Below are positions 24,819 to 35,004 of a DNA stretch of 64,000 nt, in pieces. Where the stretch lies: contig NZ_JAPPSQ010000004.1 in the NCBI RefSeq assembly GCF_026652115.1, positions 186,001-250,000 of the forward strand. The letters are read 5' to 3'. The stretch is from Algoriphagus sp. PAP.12 (lineage in GTDB: Bacteria > Bacteroidota > Bacteroidia > Cytophagales > Cyclobacteriaceae). Position numbers and translations under genes: made by a program. The stretch's first letter is position 1, and every line of letters begins with the position of its first letter. The notes under the pieces were generated by a model, which was given only the letters and a program-made list of their open reading frames with translations, did no database searches and had not been told where the DNA came from.

Positions 24819-26741
24819 TTACTTTAATGAGTTGATCCAGTTCGCAATTTTCAATGCCTGATCTTTAGGTACCTGTGGCATTGGAGCCATCGGAGTTGCA
24901 TAATCAGGCCAGTTTTGCGGCTGTGGATTATAAATCAATTCTACAATTTTTTCAGCGCTATAATTTCTCTTAGCTATATCCTTGAAAGCTGGTCCTACTA
25001 CTTTTTTATCAGTAGTATGACATGCTGTACAGGTGTTTTTAGCCAAAAGAGTCTTGATTTCAGCTTCAGAAGGTATCGCAGTAGCAGCAGGAGTCGCTGG
25101 TTTTGCAGCAGGCTTTGCCACTACTTTAGGCTTCTCTTCAGCTGGCTTTTCTACCACCTTAGGCTTGATCGTCATCTTCGCTCCTGAAGGGATCTCATTC
25201 AACGTATAGTATGCATCCGTGTGTACCAATTCATGATAGTTTCCAGCTTCTCTGATACCAGGAAGGCTGATTCTATGTACATGGAATTGAACAGGATTTG
25301 CGATGGCAATACGAACTTTTCTACCATCCTCAGACACTTCCACTCCTAGGATTTCATGCTCCTTGTTTTCCACAGGAGGGCTACCATAAACAGGGAAATA
25401 CTTATAGGTATAGCTTGAGATCATGTAAGAAGCCAAGTCTTCAGCAGACTTTTTGTCCACAGGCTTGGTGAATTCGATTTCAAATCCGTCAGGCTTAGCC
25501 TTGATATCTCTCATTTCGAAAGGAATCGCACGGTTCCATACCAATCTCTGCAAACCTTCATTTGCATCCCCTGCAGAACCCCAACCACGGTTGGTTTCAC
25601 CAACGAAAAGCGACTGATCACCTGCGAAAAGCAATCGAAGCACACCAGACTGGAATCCGCTTCTAAAGTCTATGGAAGCACCTTGGTACACCCCATTTAC
25701 TTTTTCAAGCATGATCCTCATGATTTTACTCTGTCCTTGATCCCCCACTAGGATTTGACCACCGAAAGGTCCCCAATAGTTATCAGGAATGACAATCGGC
25801 TCAGAGTTGGATATCCCGTGAACCCCGTGAGGCAACCAAACTGCCGGCAATTTGATCTCAGGAAGCTTTTCTTTGGCCTGTGCCAAAGTAATATATTCGC
25901 TATCTACTACGTTTTCAGGTTTTGCAAAACCTCCACGACCATTCGAGATTTTCATCGGATCAACTACTGCATTGAACTCCTCAGTACCCATTTTGATAGG
26001 AATCTCAGGTAAATCAGACCAAGCCAAACTTGCTGGGTGACCGGAGAAGTCTCCTTTCTCCAAATGCCATAAACCACCAGAAGCCATGTAATCTCCTTGA
26101 TTTTCGGTATAGAATACCTCACCATTCAAAACACCTGGCCCCGCTGGAGATCTCATACCCGCAGCATAAGGCTCGATAGTACCATCAGGATGGATTTTCA
26201 ATGTCATTCCTCTGTAAGGAACTCGTGCTTCACCTCTCCACCACTCTTGGTTACCAAAAGCCACATTGGTGGTGACGATAAAGTTTCCGTCAGGAGTGAT
26301 TTTAGGTCCGAAGCTATACTCATGATAATGAGCAGAAAGAGGCCAGCTAGCGATCGTCTCGTATTGATCTGCCTTTCCATCGGAATTCTTGTCTGTCAAC
26401 TTGGTCAATTCACCGCGCTGAACCATATAGAGAGAACCTTCATGATAGGCCAAGCCTAAAATCTCATGAAGTCCATAAGCATATTTAGACCAATAAGGAG
26501 AGCTGGAAGTCGGGTTTTCAACGACAAATACGTCACCTCTACGAGTAGCTACACCTAGATTGCCATTTGGCATCATGGTCAAACCACCCACCTCTAGCAG
26601 AGTTCCTTCCGGAGCAGGAACTTTTAGGATTTTGAAGAAATCCTCTTCTTTTGGTGATTCCTGAGCCACAGCCACGGCACCGATAGTCAGCGCACATGCT
26701 GTTAAAGTCCAGGATTTCAATTTATTGATTGTATTATTCAT
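24819..26741 (-). CDS. secreted beta-propeller protein with C-terminal cytochrome c
   Basis: A 640-residue protein: signal peptide 1-26 (AVAVAQ), then a six/seven-bladed propeller of the PQQ/sorbosone-dehydrogenase-like type (about 35-400, with GGLTMMPNGNLGVATRRGDV and EILGLAYHEGSLYMVQRGEL), an Ig-like region (about 415-530), a Lys/Pro/Ala-rich linker (about 535-558), and a monoheme cytochrome c domain. Heme attachment is CTACH (571-575), with Met618 or Met621 as distal ligand. This suggests a periplasmic sugar or alcohol oxidation step with electrons passed to the heme. It lies just 21 bp after the DUF1080 gene, so the two are probably co-transcribed. Confidence 0.82.
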   Translation of the reverse strand: MNNTINKLKSWTLTACALTIGAVAVAQESPKEEDFFKILKVPAPEGTLLEVGGLTMMPNGNLGVATRRGDVFVVENPTSSSPYWSKYAYGLHEILGLAYHEGSLYMVQRGELTKLTDKNSDGKADQYETIASWPLSAHYHEYSFGPKITPDGNFIVTTNVAFGNQEWWRGEARVPYRGMTLKIHPDGTIEPYAAGMRSPAGPGVLNGEVFYTENQGDYMASGGLWHLEKGDFSGHPASLAWSDLPEIPIKMGTEEFNAVVDPMKISNGRGGFAKPENVVDSEYITLAQAKEKLPEIKLPAVWLPHGVHGISNSEPIVIPDNYWGPFGGQILVGDQGQSKIMRIMLEKVNGVYQGASIDFRSGFQSGVLRLLFAGDQSLFVGETNRGWGSAGDANEGLQRLVWNRAIPFEMRDIKAKPDGFEIEFTKPVDKKSAEDLASYMISSYTYKYFPVYGSPPVENKEHEILGVEVSEDGRKVRIAIANPVQFHVHRISLPGIREAGNYHELVHTDAYYTLNEIPSGAKMTIKPKVVEKPAEEKPKVVAKPAAKPATPAATAIPSEAEIKTLLAKNTCTACHTTDKKVVGPAFKDIAKRNYSAEKIVELIYNPQPQNWPDYATPMAPMPQVPKDQALKIANWINSLK

Positions 26742-26762
26742 AGCAATTCTGTCAGATCGGGA

Positions 26763-28538
26763 TTAAAATAGTAAACGATAAGTTACTGTAGAGCTAGCAG
26801 GAAGATAGATAGCACCATTCTGAGCTACTGGCTTTACCTTTTCACCTACAGAAAGGAACAAACCGCTATCCTTTACCCAATAGAGTCCATCTCCCATTTC
26901 TACCAATTCCTGACCTGGTGCAACTTTCATCAAGGTGCCTGCAGGAAATGCTGAATAACTGATACTTCTTTCGATACCTTTTCCGCTATCGATTACTTGA
27001 ATTCTATCCTTGAATTCGGCTCCTGATTCATTTACAGCTTTAAACTCCAAGGCACCAGGGCCTAAGATTTCATATCCTTTTGATTTCAAATCATCAGCAA
27101 GTGGAGCATAAGTTGCATTGTAAAACAATTCTTCTCCTTGGCTCAATTCTGTCACAGCTCCCAAAGGTTTGGAAACTCCATTACCTCGGCTGTTCCACAT
27201 TGGAGTAGCATCCAAGAATCCACCTCTCCATACTCTGATCAATTCATTTGAATTCAAATCATAGGAATAGCTTGTTCCAAAAGGAGAAGAAACAGAAATA
27301 CCATGAGAAATCTTAGGAGCATCTGGCACCTCAATAAATGATCTCAACACAGGATCTTGTTCGGTATCTACTAAAATTGGATCGGTAGGCCAACCCTGGA
27401 AACTTCCAGCTGGATTACTGTACTCTGTTGGCCACATGGTATCACCTGCAACGCTTAAGGAGAACCCTTCAGTAGTCCAATCTCTTGGCTTGGAAACCCA
27501 AATAGTCACTGGATATTCACCTGCTTCCAATTGTTTTTCCACTCGAATACCGCCACCTTTTAAAGCCGCAGAACCTGAGCCAATTTGCAATGAACCCAAT
27601 CCGTTAGGAACAGACATGAAGAAGGTATAATTACCCGCCTTTTTGATAGAAACTTTAGTCTCCAATTTCGCCAAAGACTCTTGAGTCAATCCCGTAGAAA
27701 ACTCATCGAAATTTGCAATAGTACCCTTGTTGGCAGCGGTTAAGCTGCTTGCACTTGGCATTTCTTCGAAAGAACCAGGATACACTTCATAAGTAATAGC
27801 TGAAAAAGTCGGAGCTGGCGTATCCATCGGCTTCACAGTCAAAGACTGAATAGCTACTGGACCGTGATCTCCTTGAATTCTGATAGGACCTTCGGCCACT
27901 TCTCCACCTGGAAGTGCTCCTCTGGTAGGTCCAAAAAGTTCAACATCTTCATGAATCAATACTCCATTGAGTACTACTGATTCGATTCGTGCATTTTCAA
28001 TTTTCTCTCCAGAAGCAGAAAACTTAGGAGCTTTGAAAAGCACTTTTAATTCTTGCCATGTTCCAGGTGCTTTGGTAGCATTTTGTCTTGGAGCATAACC
28101 TTGATATCCTTTTTGACCATCGGGCTTGCTTTCATCCCAACGCTCATAGATACCACCATTGTCTCCCGCTTTGGGATCAGTAGTGGTCCAGCTATCCAAA
28201 AGCTGGATTTCATATTGACCTTGAAGGTATAAACCGGAATTGGAGCCCGGTGCCATCATGTAAACTAGAGTGACTTCAGCGTCACCAAATTTTTCATTGG
28301 AAACCAAGTCCATTCCTGGTTTCTTTTTAGCTGGTTGATTGACAAGGATAGTTCCCTGTCCGGAACTTTGGATTTCTTGAGCTCCCAAGGGATTTGCCCA
28401 AGCATCTCCTACCTCAGACCAAGAGCCTTTGTTATTGGAGAAATCAGCAAGGCGCAGCTGAGTAGTCTGGGCTGATACTGTGCAGATAGGAAGACCTATC
28501 GCCAGGCAAGCCCAAAGAGTTTTAGTTTTGGAAAACAT
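26763..28538 (-). CDS. secreted DUF1080 (3-keto-glycoside lyase/hydratase-like) protein
   Basis: A 591-residue protein from the ATG at 28538, which opens a signal peptide ending near VSAQ. The first 230 residues are a DUF1080 domain, a lectin-like jelly roll (VTLVYMMAPGSNSGLYLQGQ, then YEIQLLDSW, and GTWQELKVLFKAP). Members of this family act on 3-keto-disaccharides. Then comes a PA14-like beta-sandwich (about 245-345, NYTFFMSVPNGLGSLQIGSG) and a C-terminal domain of unknown function (about 390-591). In other Bacteroidota such proteins are encoded with oxidoreductases that form 3-keto sugars. The cytochrome gene downstream fits this picture, though no keto-forming dehydrogenase gene is seen nearby. 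Confidence 0.78.
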   Translation of the reverse strand: MFSKTKTLWACLAIGLPICTVSAQTTQLRLADFSNNKGSWSEVGDAWANPLGAQEIQSSGQGTILVNQPAKKKPGMDLVSNEKFGDAEVTLVYMMAPGSNSGLYLQGQYEIQLLDSWTTTDPKAGDNGGIYERWDESKPDGQKGYQGYAPRQNATKAPGTWQELKVLFKAPKFSASGEKIENARIESVVLNGVLIHEDVELFGPTRGALPGGEVAEGPIRIQGDHGPVAIQSLTVKPMDTPAPTFSAITYEVYPGSFEEMPSASSLTAANKGTIANFDEFSTGLTQESLAKLETKVSIKKAGNYTFFMSVPNGLGSLQIGSGSAALKGGGIRVEKQLEAGEYPVTIWVSKPRDWTTEGFSLSVAGDTMWPTEYSNPAGSFQGWPTDPILVDTEQDPVLRSFIEVPDAPKISHGISVSSPFGTSYSYDLNSNELIRVWRGGFLDATPMWNSRGNGVSKPLGAVTELSQGEELFYNATYAPLADDLKSKGYEILGPGALEFKAVNESGAEFKDRIQVIDSGKGIERSISYSAFPAGTLMKVAPGQELVEMGDGLYWVKDSGLFLSVGEKVKPVAQNGAIYLPASSTVTYRLLF

Positions 28539-28685
28539 AGGTTTAAATTGATTTACTATAGAATTTGGATAAATCCTTCCCGCAAATGGGGCTGCTAAAT
28601 AATCCAAAAGTCAAGAGAATACCAATCATTCAATGCCTATATGAGCATAAGAATGGGTTGGAGGGTCAAATTATTGTCGGAAAGC

Positions 28686-28718
28686 AGGAAAATCGGCGGG
28701 ACAAAATGCCCCACCGAT
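28686..28718 (-). terminator. terminator after the susD-like gene
   Basis: On the minus strand ATCGGTGGG and CCCGCCGAT form a 9-bp stem (one G-U) followed by a short T run. It may only attenuate, since the downstream genes lie on the same strand. Confidence 0.6.
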
Positions 28719-28727
28719 CATTATTGA

Positions 28728-30347
28728 TTAGTAACCTGGGTTTTGAACCAAGTTAGGGTTGGAATTCGTCTGAATTTCAGGAATAGGAAAAAGCTCCAAG
28801 TTAGGATCTCCACTTGGCTCATGATCCCACCAAGAATTAGATGTGAATGCACCGAATCTGATCAAATCAGTTCTTCTCTTTCCTTCGAAGATGAACTCTC
28901 TTCCTCTTTCAGCTAGAAGTTCATCCATTGTCAAAGTACTCGTTGTATAAGCTTCAGTAGCCCAATCTTCATCAGAGAATGCTCTTTTCCTAGACTCATT
29001 GATCAAAGCTACAGCTTCAGGTGTAGCCTGACCACCATTCTTTCTCATCAAAGCTTCGGCCTTGTTGAAATACAACTCAGTCAGACGGTAGATGATGTAA
29101 TCATTTTCCTGATAATTAGGATCATCTTTAGTCCCAGACTTATACTTGTTAAATCTAGCACCAGAGTTTTCTTCACCTTCAGTCATGGAACCCTCACCTG
29201 TAGCACCCTCAGAGTTTCTTCTGATTGTATTCACATAAACCAGAGGTTGACCATCCCATTCTTCGGTACCGATCACAGGGTCGGTAGTACCATACTTATA
29301 TTGAGGGCCAAATAGGAACCATTCAGACTTTCTCATGTCATTTTCTTCATAAGCATCAAATGCAGATGGGATAACAACGAATGCATTCCATCCACTGTAA
29401 GTCACATCCAAAGCTTCGGACATATTAGAATATCCCATGAAGAAGCCTCCCCATCCAAAAGAGAATCCACCTTGTCTACTGAAAGCAAACTGGAAGATAT
29501 TTTCTGGAGAATTTTGGTTGTCATTTCTGAAAGGACCATTGATATCTGGATCCAATCCAATAGCTCCAGTCAAGGAACCGCCCTCACCATTGATTACTTT
29601 ATCGGCGTAAGTAATAGACTGATCCCACATGGCAGTACCACTCCATTTTTCGGCATTCAAGTACAATTCGGAAAGCATTGCATATCCTGCAGCTTTAGAA
29701 ACTCTACCTACCAATTCTTGAGAAAGTGGTTCCAAAAGCTCCACATTTGCTTCCAATTCGGATTTCACAAATTCAAAAACCTCAGATCTAGAAGATGTAG
29801 GAGGATTCAAAGGCTCACCAACTGTAGTGATAATAGGAACATTACCCCACATGTCCATGATTCTCATATAGTGATAAGCTCTCATAACTTTGACTTCAGC
29901 AATAATTGCTTGTCTTTCATCTTCAGTCATGCCAGCTCTTTCAATATCAAGACCTTCCACGTCTTGAAGGATAGAATTCACGTATCCTACTCCACCCCAC
30001 ATTAGTCCCCAAGCAGATCTCATTCTTGGTTCATTTGCAGTCCAGGTATGATAGTGCAATCTGATGTGATCACCACCATCATAACCATGACGTCCTTTTT
30101 GGGGCCAAGCGATTTGGTCAGCAGCAGATTCACCGTGATAGTAATACCCGTTTTGACCAGTAGGTGCCAACCAAGCTTGCATGTGGGTAAAAGGTCTCAA
30201 GACCCCTTGCATCACTTCAAGCTTATTGTTGTAAAAATTATCTTTGGACAGCTCACTGTAGAAAGTCTCAGAAAGGTCCATACATCCAGCAATCCCCAGT
30301 ACGAGAAGTGCGATGGCTGTGCTATATATTCTTTTTATATTTTTCAT
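28728..30347 (-). CDS. SusD/RagB-family outer-membrane nutrient-binding lipoprotein
   Basis: A 539-residue lipoprotein (GIAGC, Cys22). Features are MDLSETFYSELSKDNFYNN after the lipobox, TPR-type helices (AIIAEVKVMRAYHYMRIMDM near 147, GYAMLSELYLNAEKWSG near 210), and the conserved C-terminal block LLAERGREFIFEGKRRTDLI near 485. SusD proteins form the lid of the SusC transporter and bind oligosaccharides or other nutrients. It starts 12 bp after the susC-like stop codon. The ligand is unknown. Confidence 0.95.
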   Translation of the reverse strand: MKNIKRIYSTAIALLVLGIAGCMDLSETFYSELSKDNFYNNKLEVMQGVLRPFTHMQAWLAPTGQNGYYYHGESAADQIAWPQKGRHGYDGGDHIRLHYHTWTANEPRMRSAWGLMWGGVGYVNSILQDVEGLDIERAGMTEDERQAIIAEVKVMRAYHYMRIMDMWGNVPIITTVGEPLNPPTSSRSEVFEFVKSELEANVELLEPLSQELVGRVSKAAGYAMLSELYLNAEKWSGTAMWDQSITYADKVINGEGGSLTGAIGLDPDINGPFRNDNQNSPENIFQFAFSRQGGFSFGWGGFFMGYSNMSEALDVTYSGWNAFVVIPSAFDAYEENDMRKSEWFLFGPQYKYGTTDPVIGTEEWDGQPLVYVNTIRRNSEGATGEGSMTEGEENSGARFNKYKSGTKDDPNYQENDYIIYRLTELYFNKAEALMRKNGGQATPEAVALINESRKRAFSDEDWATEAYTTSTLTMDELLAERGREFIFEGKRRTDLIRFGAFTSNSWWDHEPSGDPNLELFPIPEIQTNSNPNLVQNPGY

Positions 30348-30359
30348 TATTCAGAGTCT

Positions 30360-33300
30360 TTAGAATGTAACTTTCAAACCAAGAGTGTACGAATTGGTAC
30401 GAGGGTAGAACCCACGATTGTCGATACCAGTCGTAAATCCAGTGTCTTGAAGTTCAGGATCTAGCCCTGTATAACTGGTGATAGTTGCCAGGTTTCTACC
30501 TGTCGCATACAATCTTAGATTCTTAACTGCTTTACCTTTAAGGTTAAAGTTGTAACCTAATGTAATGTTGTCCAGCTTCACAAAGCTTCCATTTTCTAGG
30601 TAGTAGTTTGAGAACTGAGGATTATCGTTTAGCTCGCTATTTTTGGTGATCGCACTTTCCAATAGGTTGTTTGGCAACCAAGCTTTGTTTCCAAAATATA
30701 GGTCTTGAGTATTCAAGATGTCATAAGCAAACTTACCTCTAAAGAAGATCGTCAAATCGAAGTTTTTGTAACGGAAAGAGTTATTCAAACTTGCCATATA
30801 CTTAGGCACACCGTTTCCGATGATTGATAAATCTTCAGTTGCAATCTGATCAGCAGTTACAGCTGAACCATCAGCTTTGTAGAACAACCACTTACCATCT
30901 TCATTGAATCCTGCGAATTTCTTACCGAAGAAGTTACCTACCTTGCCACCTTCATTCACACGGATAGCAGCACCTAAGTTTCCTGGAGAAGGCAAGAACC
31001 CATATTCCAAATAATCCGCAGAATAGAATTCATTAGATAGTTGGGTAATCTTATTACCTAATACGTTTCCAGTGAAGTCAATAGAATAAGTGAAGTCATT
31101 TTTGTTAACCAACATGGCATTCAAATACAATTCAATACCTTGGTTACGGATACTTCCAACGTTGGTGTAGATTGAATTTCTAACGAATGGAGGCTGCTGA
31201 GCCGTATAATTATTCAACAAATCAACAGTTTCTCTATCATAGAGGTCCAAAGAACCGGAAACCTTATTGTTGAATAGGGCAAAGTCAATACCGAAGTTCC
31301 ACTCTTGCTTTTTCTCCCACTTCAAATTCGGGTTCGGGTTTCTAGCAGGACCATAGGTTTGATAATAAACGCCATTTTGAGGATACACACCACCAGTGCT
31401 TAGGGTTACCAAAGACTGATAGTTTGGAATACCTTGATTACCAGTCACCCCATAACCTAATCTCAACTTCAAGTTTTCAATTGCACCTGAGTTTTGAAGG
31501 AAGGATTCTTTAGAAAGGTCCCAACCAACGGATGCTGCCGGGAAGTTACCCCACTTGTGATTGTCACCGAATTTGGAAGAACCTTCACGTCTGATGATTA
31601 CCTGACCGAAGAACTTCTCTTTGTAGCTATAGCTTACTCTACCAAAAAGTGCGATCAAAGTATTGTCTTCTTTGAAAGATCCCATTCCAGGTCTTGGAAG
31701 TTGGGTATTGTTTATAGCAGTACCTGCGCCTAGGTTCCAATCTTCAAAAGCATCAGTGGTAAAACCTGAGTTATTTACCCAAAATTCTTCAAAGGTATTG
31801 TACTGATAACTGTAACCACCCAAGACATCAAATGAATGATCACCAACAACTCTTTTATAGTTCAAGGTAGATTCAAATACATCAGACCAAGATAATCCAT
31901 TGTATTTTCTTGCATAGCCAGTTCCTTGAAATTCTGCACTCGGTCTTTGAGCAAAATCTTTCAAGGATCTAAATTGTCTGTCGTTGTAGGTGTTTTGAGT
32001 ATGAGCTCCGAAAGCACTGATATTCAACCCTTCAATGATTTCGAAAGTCAATCTCATATCACCAGAGAAAGTCTGCTGATTTCTCTCATTTGTTCTGTAT
32101 TCGTATCGTGACAGTGGATTGTAATTGTTATAAGCCTGAGTTTCTACAAATGTTCCGTCAGGGTTTTTGATTGGCGCAGTAGGGTTTCTTTGGATAGCTT
32201 GCTCGAAGTCTCCTCCACCACCTCCAAGAAGATTTGCTTTGTTGAAGTTTGCAGCAAGATTCGCCGCCATTTGCAATCTTCCATTTACTCCAGTCTGGTT
32301 GAGATTAATACGAGCTCCGTACTGAGTTCTGGAATTTTCTTTTGCAATCCCTTCCATATCATTGAAGTAGAAAGAAGCTCTATAATTAGAGTTTAGAGAT
32401 CCACCTGAAGCTGAGAAGTTATGGTATTGACTCAAGTTTTGCTTGTTGATCAATTCATCATACAAATCCGTAGACGCACCCAAATCATTTACCTCGCCAA
32501 TCAAACCTTCTTCAATCAAGCCTCTGTATTGATCAGGCGACAAAAAGTTAGGTTTTCTAGCTACAGCTTCTTTAGAGAAGTAAGTATTGTAATTGAAAGT
32601 CGGCTCTCCCGCCTTACCTTTTTTGGTTGTAATCAAAATCACACCATTGTTACCTCTGGTACCATAGATTGCTGCTGCAGATCCATCTTTCAACACATCG
32701 AAAGATGCAATATCATCCTGCTGCAAAAGATCCAAATTACCACCAGGGATACCGTCGATTACAATCAAAGGCGCCAAGTTACCCGTAAGGGAAGTTACCC
32801 CTCTCATTTGGATTGCTACACCTGAATTAGGATTATTACCTTCGGTTCTGGTGATGCTTAAACCTGCTACTTTACCTTGAATCAAGTCCAATGGACTTTT
32901 CACATTACCTTGGATGAAGCTCTCTTCATCTACTTTGGCTACAGATGAGGTGATTTCTCTTTTCTTCTGTGTACCATAACCTACCACGACAATTTCATCC
33001 AAAGACTTGGTATCTTGATTCATCGTGATATTGAAAGTTCTTCTATCACCGACAGGAAGTTCGGTAGTCTCCATTCCGATGAAACTAAATACCAAAACAG
33101 CATCAGGAGAACTGACTACCAAAGTAAATTTCCCATCAATATCTGAAACTGTGCCATTGGTAGTTCCTTTTTCAATAACGGAAACTCCAGGAAGAGGAAG
33201 GTTTGTTTCATCCACGATCACACCAGAAACTGTCTCCTGAGGAACCAATTCGATCATTACTTGATCGTCTTTTTTGGAGTCAGAATCAACTCTTACATGG

Positions 33301-33641
33301 ATGTTTTTATTGATTTGCTTGAAATTCAAGCCTGTTTGCTGTGAAAAATCAACCAACAAATCGTACAGACTTCCAGAATTTGAGATTGTGACAGCTGGTA
33401 AATCTTTTAATTCTCTGGAGGTATAAACGAAATTATACCCAGTCACTCTTTCAATTCTTGAAAAAGCGTCTTGGACCTTTGCATTTTGAAGTTCGATTTT
33501 CACCGGAACCTCGTCTATGGCTTTAATTTGAGCATTGCTGGTATTGGCAAATAGCAAGCTCATCGAAAAGCACTGAATCAGAAAACTGTATAAAATGGTT
33601 TTGGACATAGCCAATAAGCGTAACAGTATGCTTTTTTTCAT
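30360..33641 (-). CDS. SusC/RagA-family TonB-dependent transporter with STN signalling domain
   Basis: A 1093-residue receptor: signal sequence (about 1-38), secretin/TonB short N-terminal domain (about 45-115, with VKIELQNAKVQDAFSRIE), carboxypeptidase-regulatory-like domain (about 128-205, ISGVIVDE-like VSGVIVDETNLPLPGVSVIE), SusC signature DEIVVVGYGTQKK near 213, plug (with LIVIDGIPGG and DVLKDGSAAAIYGTRGNNGV), and a barrel ending in NSYTLGLKVTF. The STN domain touches FecR-type anti-sigma factors, matching the FecR and ECF sigma genes just upstream, so import is probably coupled to transcription. It partners with the adjacent SusD-like protein. Confidence 0.95.
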   Translation of the reverse strand: MKKSILLRLLAMSKTILYSFLIQCFSMSLLFANTSNAQIKAIDEVPVKIELQNAKVQDAFSRIERVTGYNFVYTSRELKDLPAVTISNSGSLYDLLVDFSQQTGLNFKQINKNIHVRVDSDSKKDDQVMIELVPQETVSGVIVDETNLPLPGVSVIEKGTTNGTVSDIDGKFTLVVSSPDAVLVFSFIGMETTELPVGDRRTFNITMNQDTKSLDEIVVVGYGTQKKREITSSVAKVDEESFIQGNVKSPLDLIQGKVAGLSITRTEGNNPNSGVAIQMRGVTSLTGNLAPLIVIDGIPGGNLDLLQQDDIASFDVLKDGSAAAIYGTRGNNGVILITTKKGKAGEPTFNYNTYFSKEAVARKPNFLSPDQYRGLIEEGLIGEVNDLGASTDLYDELINKQNLSQYHNFSASGGSLNSNYRASFYFNDMEGIAKENSRTQYGARINLNQTGVNGRLQMAANLAANFNKANLLGGGGGDFEQAIQRNPTAPIKNPDGTFVETQAYNNYNPLSRYEYRTNERNQQTFSGDMRLTFEIIEGLNISAFGAHTQNTYNDRQFRSLKDFAQRPSAEFQGTGYARKYNGLSWSDVFESTLNYKRVVGDHSFDVLGGYSYQYNTFEEFWVNNSGFTTDAFEDWNLGAGTAINNTQLPRPGMGSFKEDNTLIALFGRVSYSYKEKFFGQVIIRREGSSKFGDNHKWGNFPAASVGWDLSKESFLQNSGAIENLKLRLGYGVTGNQGIPNYQSLVTLSTGGVYPQNGVYYQTYGPARNPNPNLKWEKKQEWNFGIDFALFNNKVSGSLDLYDRETVDLLNNYTAQQPPFVRNSIYTNVGSIRNQGIELYLNAMLVNKNDFTYSIDFTGNVLGNKITQLSNEFYSADYLEYGFLPSPGNLGAAIRVNEGGKVGNFFGKKFAGFNEDGKWLFYKADGSAVTADQIATEDLSIIGNGVPKYMASLNNSFRYKNFDLTIFFRGKFAYDILNTQDLYFGNKAWLPNNLLESAITKNSELNDNPQFSNYYLENGSFVKLDNITLGYNFNLKGKAVKNLRLYATGRNLATITSYTGLDPELQDTGFTTGIDNRGFYPRTNSYTLGLKVTF

Positions 33642-33724
33642 AACTTTACTTCATGTTTAAACTATTGTGAAATGGTTGAACTAGGAGTTTTGATTATCCG
33701 CCAAGACACATCAAAACTTCCACT

Positions 33725-33753
33725 GGCCGGGAGGGATTATTTCCTTTTCGGCC
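33725..33753. other. hairpin in the fecR-susC gap
   Basis: GGCCG and CGGCC are inverted around 19 bases that also contain paired GGA/TCC text. It lies in the 149-bp gap that should contain the ECF-dependent promoter of the susC-like gene. Role unknown. Confidence 0.35.
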
Positions 33754-33790
33754 TTTTACTTTTTTGCTGGTTTTTTCATAGGCTCATGGG

Positions 33791-34876
33791 TTAAGGTTTA
33801 AAATGAATGTATACTTGTTTGCCTTGAAGCTCATATTCAAATCTTGAACTATAGCTGAGCCCCTTCAATATATTCTCAAGACTTTCATCTTTGAATTTTC
33901 CGGAAACCATCAGATCTCTTGGAACTAGATTTTCAAAGACTATATCCACTCCAAACCAATTTTCCAGTTTTAAGCTGGCCCTTTCGAATGGAGTATTTTT
34001 GAAAATCAATGTCTTATTCATCCATGAGAGTACTTGTTCCACATCAAATCTTTCTTTTTTCCAACCAGAGTCCTGAATTGAAGCTATGATTCCTTCACCG
34101 GGCATTAATGTCTCCTCCACATCTCCATTTTTCACAAGCACCACTCCAGTCATCAAAGAAATAGAAACACTCTCCTCTGGAAATGAAGAGATATTAAATG
34201 AGGTCCCTAAAGCCGTAGTCGTAATAGTCCCAGTCTGAACGACAAACGGTTTGCTCTTGTCATGGGCAACTTCAAAAAAGGCTTCACCTTCCAGCTGAAG
34301 CAACCTTAGAGAATCTGTGAATCCTTTAGCATAGCTAATCTTGCTTCCGGAATTCAAAAAAACCTTAGAACCATCTTCTAAAGTAATCGTCGATTTCACC
34401 CCTGGAGGTGCTTGATGAACCTCCATTTCAGCTATTGGAGAAACAATCTCCGTTTCTTCCAATTGGATAGTTTTAGTCAAAAAGAATCCTGCTGTTGCTA
34501 TCAAAATCAAAATCGCTACTGCTTTTCTTTTCCAAGCGATTCGTGATTTTTTTAACTGCTCTTGCTCATATTGCTTGATGGCTGACCATGAATCCAAATT
34601 CACAACTTTGGTATCCGATTGCTCCACAGTTTCTTCTTCGATTTTCTGAGAAATGCCTTCCCATAGATCATTTTTAACAGTTTCAGAGATTTGCTTCTTC
34701 TCATGAGGAAGGTGGATAAGGATTTTTCTTGCCAATTCTATCTCCTTTATTTTCTCAGGATGTTTTTGCAAAAAAGACTCCCAATAAGCTCTTGCTTCCG
34801 GGTTGTTTTTAAAAATCCAATCTCTGAATTCTGGATCAAGTACAAAGTCTTCGACTGTGTAATTTGCTTTGCTCAT
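33791..34876 (-). CDS. FecR-family anti-sigma factor
   Basis: A 361-residue protein starting at the ATG at 34876 (five codons after a possible TTG). The N-terminal cytoplasmic part (1-115) would bind the sigma factor, a single membrane helix lies at about 119-134, then the periplasmic FecR domain (about 155-255, with GVKSTITLEDGSKVFLNSGS and GEAFFEVAHDKSKPFVVQTG) and a C-terminal DUF4974 domain (about 285-361, ending YELQGKQVYIHF). It is the middle component of the STN-SusC / FecR / ECF-sigma cascade. The sigma gene lies about 130 bp upstream. Confidence 0.93.
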   Translation of the reverse strand: MSKANYTVEDFVLDPEFRDWIFKNNPEARAYWESFLQKHPEKIKEIELARKILIHLPHEKKQISETVKNDLWEGISQKIEEETVEQSDTKVVNLDSWSAIKQYEQEQLKKSRIAWKRKAVAILILIATAGFFLTKTIQLEETEIVSPIAEMEVHQAPPGVKSTITLEDGSKVFLNSGSKISYAKGFTDSLRLLQLEGEAFFEVAHDKSKPFVVQTGTITTTALGTSFNISSFPEESVSISLMTGVVLVKNGDVEETLMPGEGIIASIQDSGWKKERFDVEQVLSWMNKTLIFKNTPFERASLKLENWFGVDIVFENLVPRDLMVSGKFKDESLENILKGLSYSSRFEYELQGKQVYIHFKP

Positions 34877-35004
34877 AAAATCTGTCTTCAATGCTATAAG
34901 ACAGACATCTCTAAAAGTTATCCTTCAGTTTTTAACTTTTTTTTAGAAAAATCGAAATTTGAAACTTTCTGTAGAAAAATACGGCTTTCGCCAAATTAAA
35001 TTTT

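Noticed and set aside
29472..30005. 177-codon open frame antisense to the susD-like gene
   Set aside because: It is Ser/His/Arg-rich shadow text without family features or a promoter, fully covered by a certain gene.
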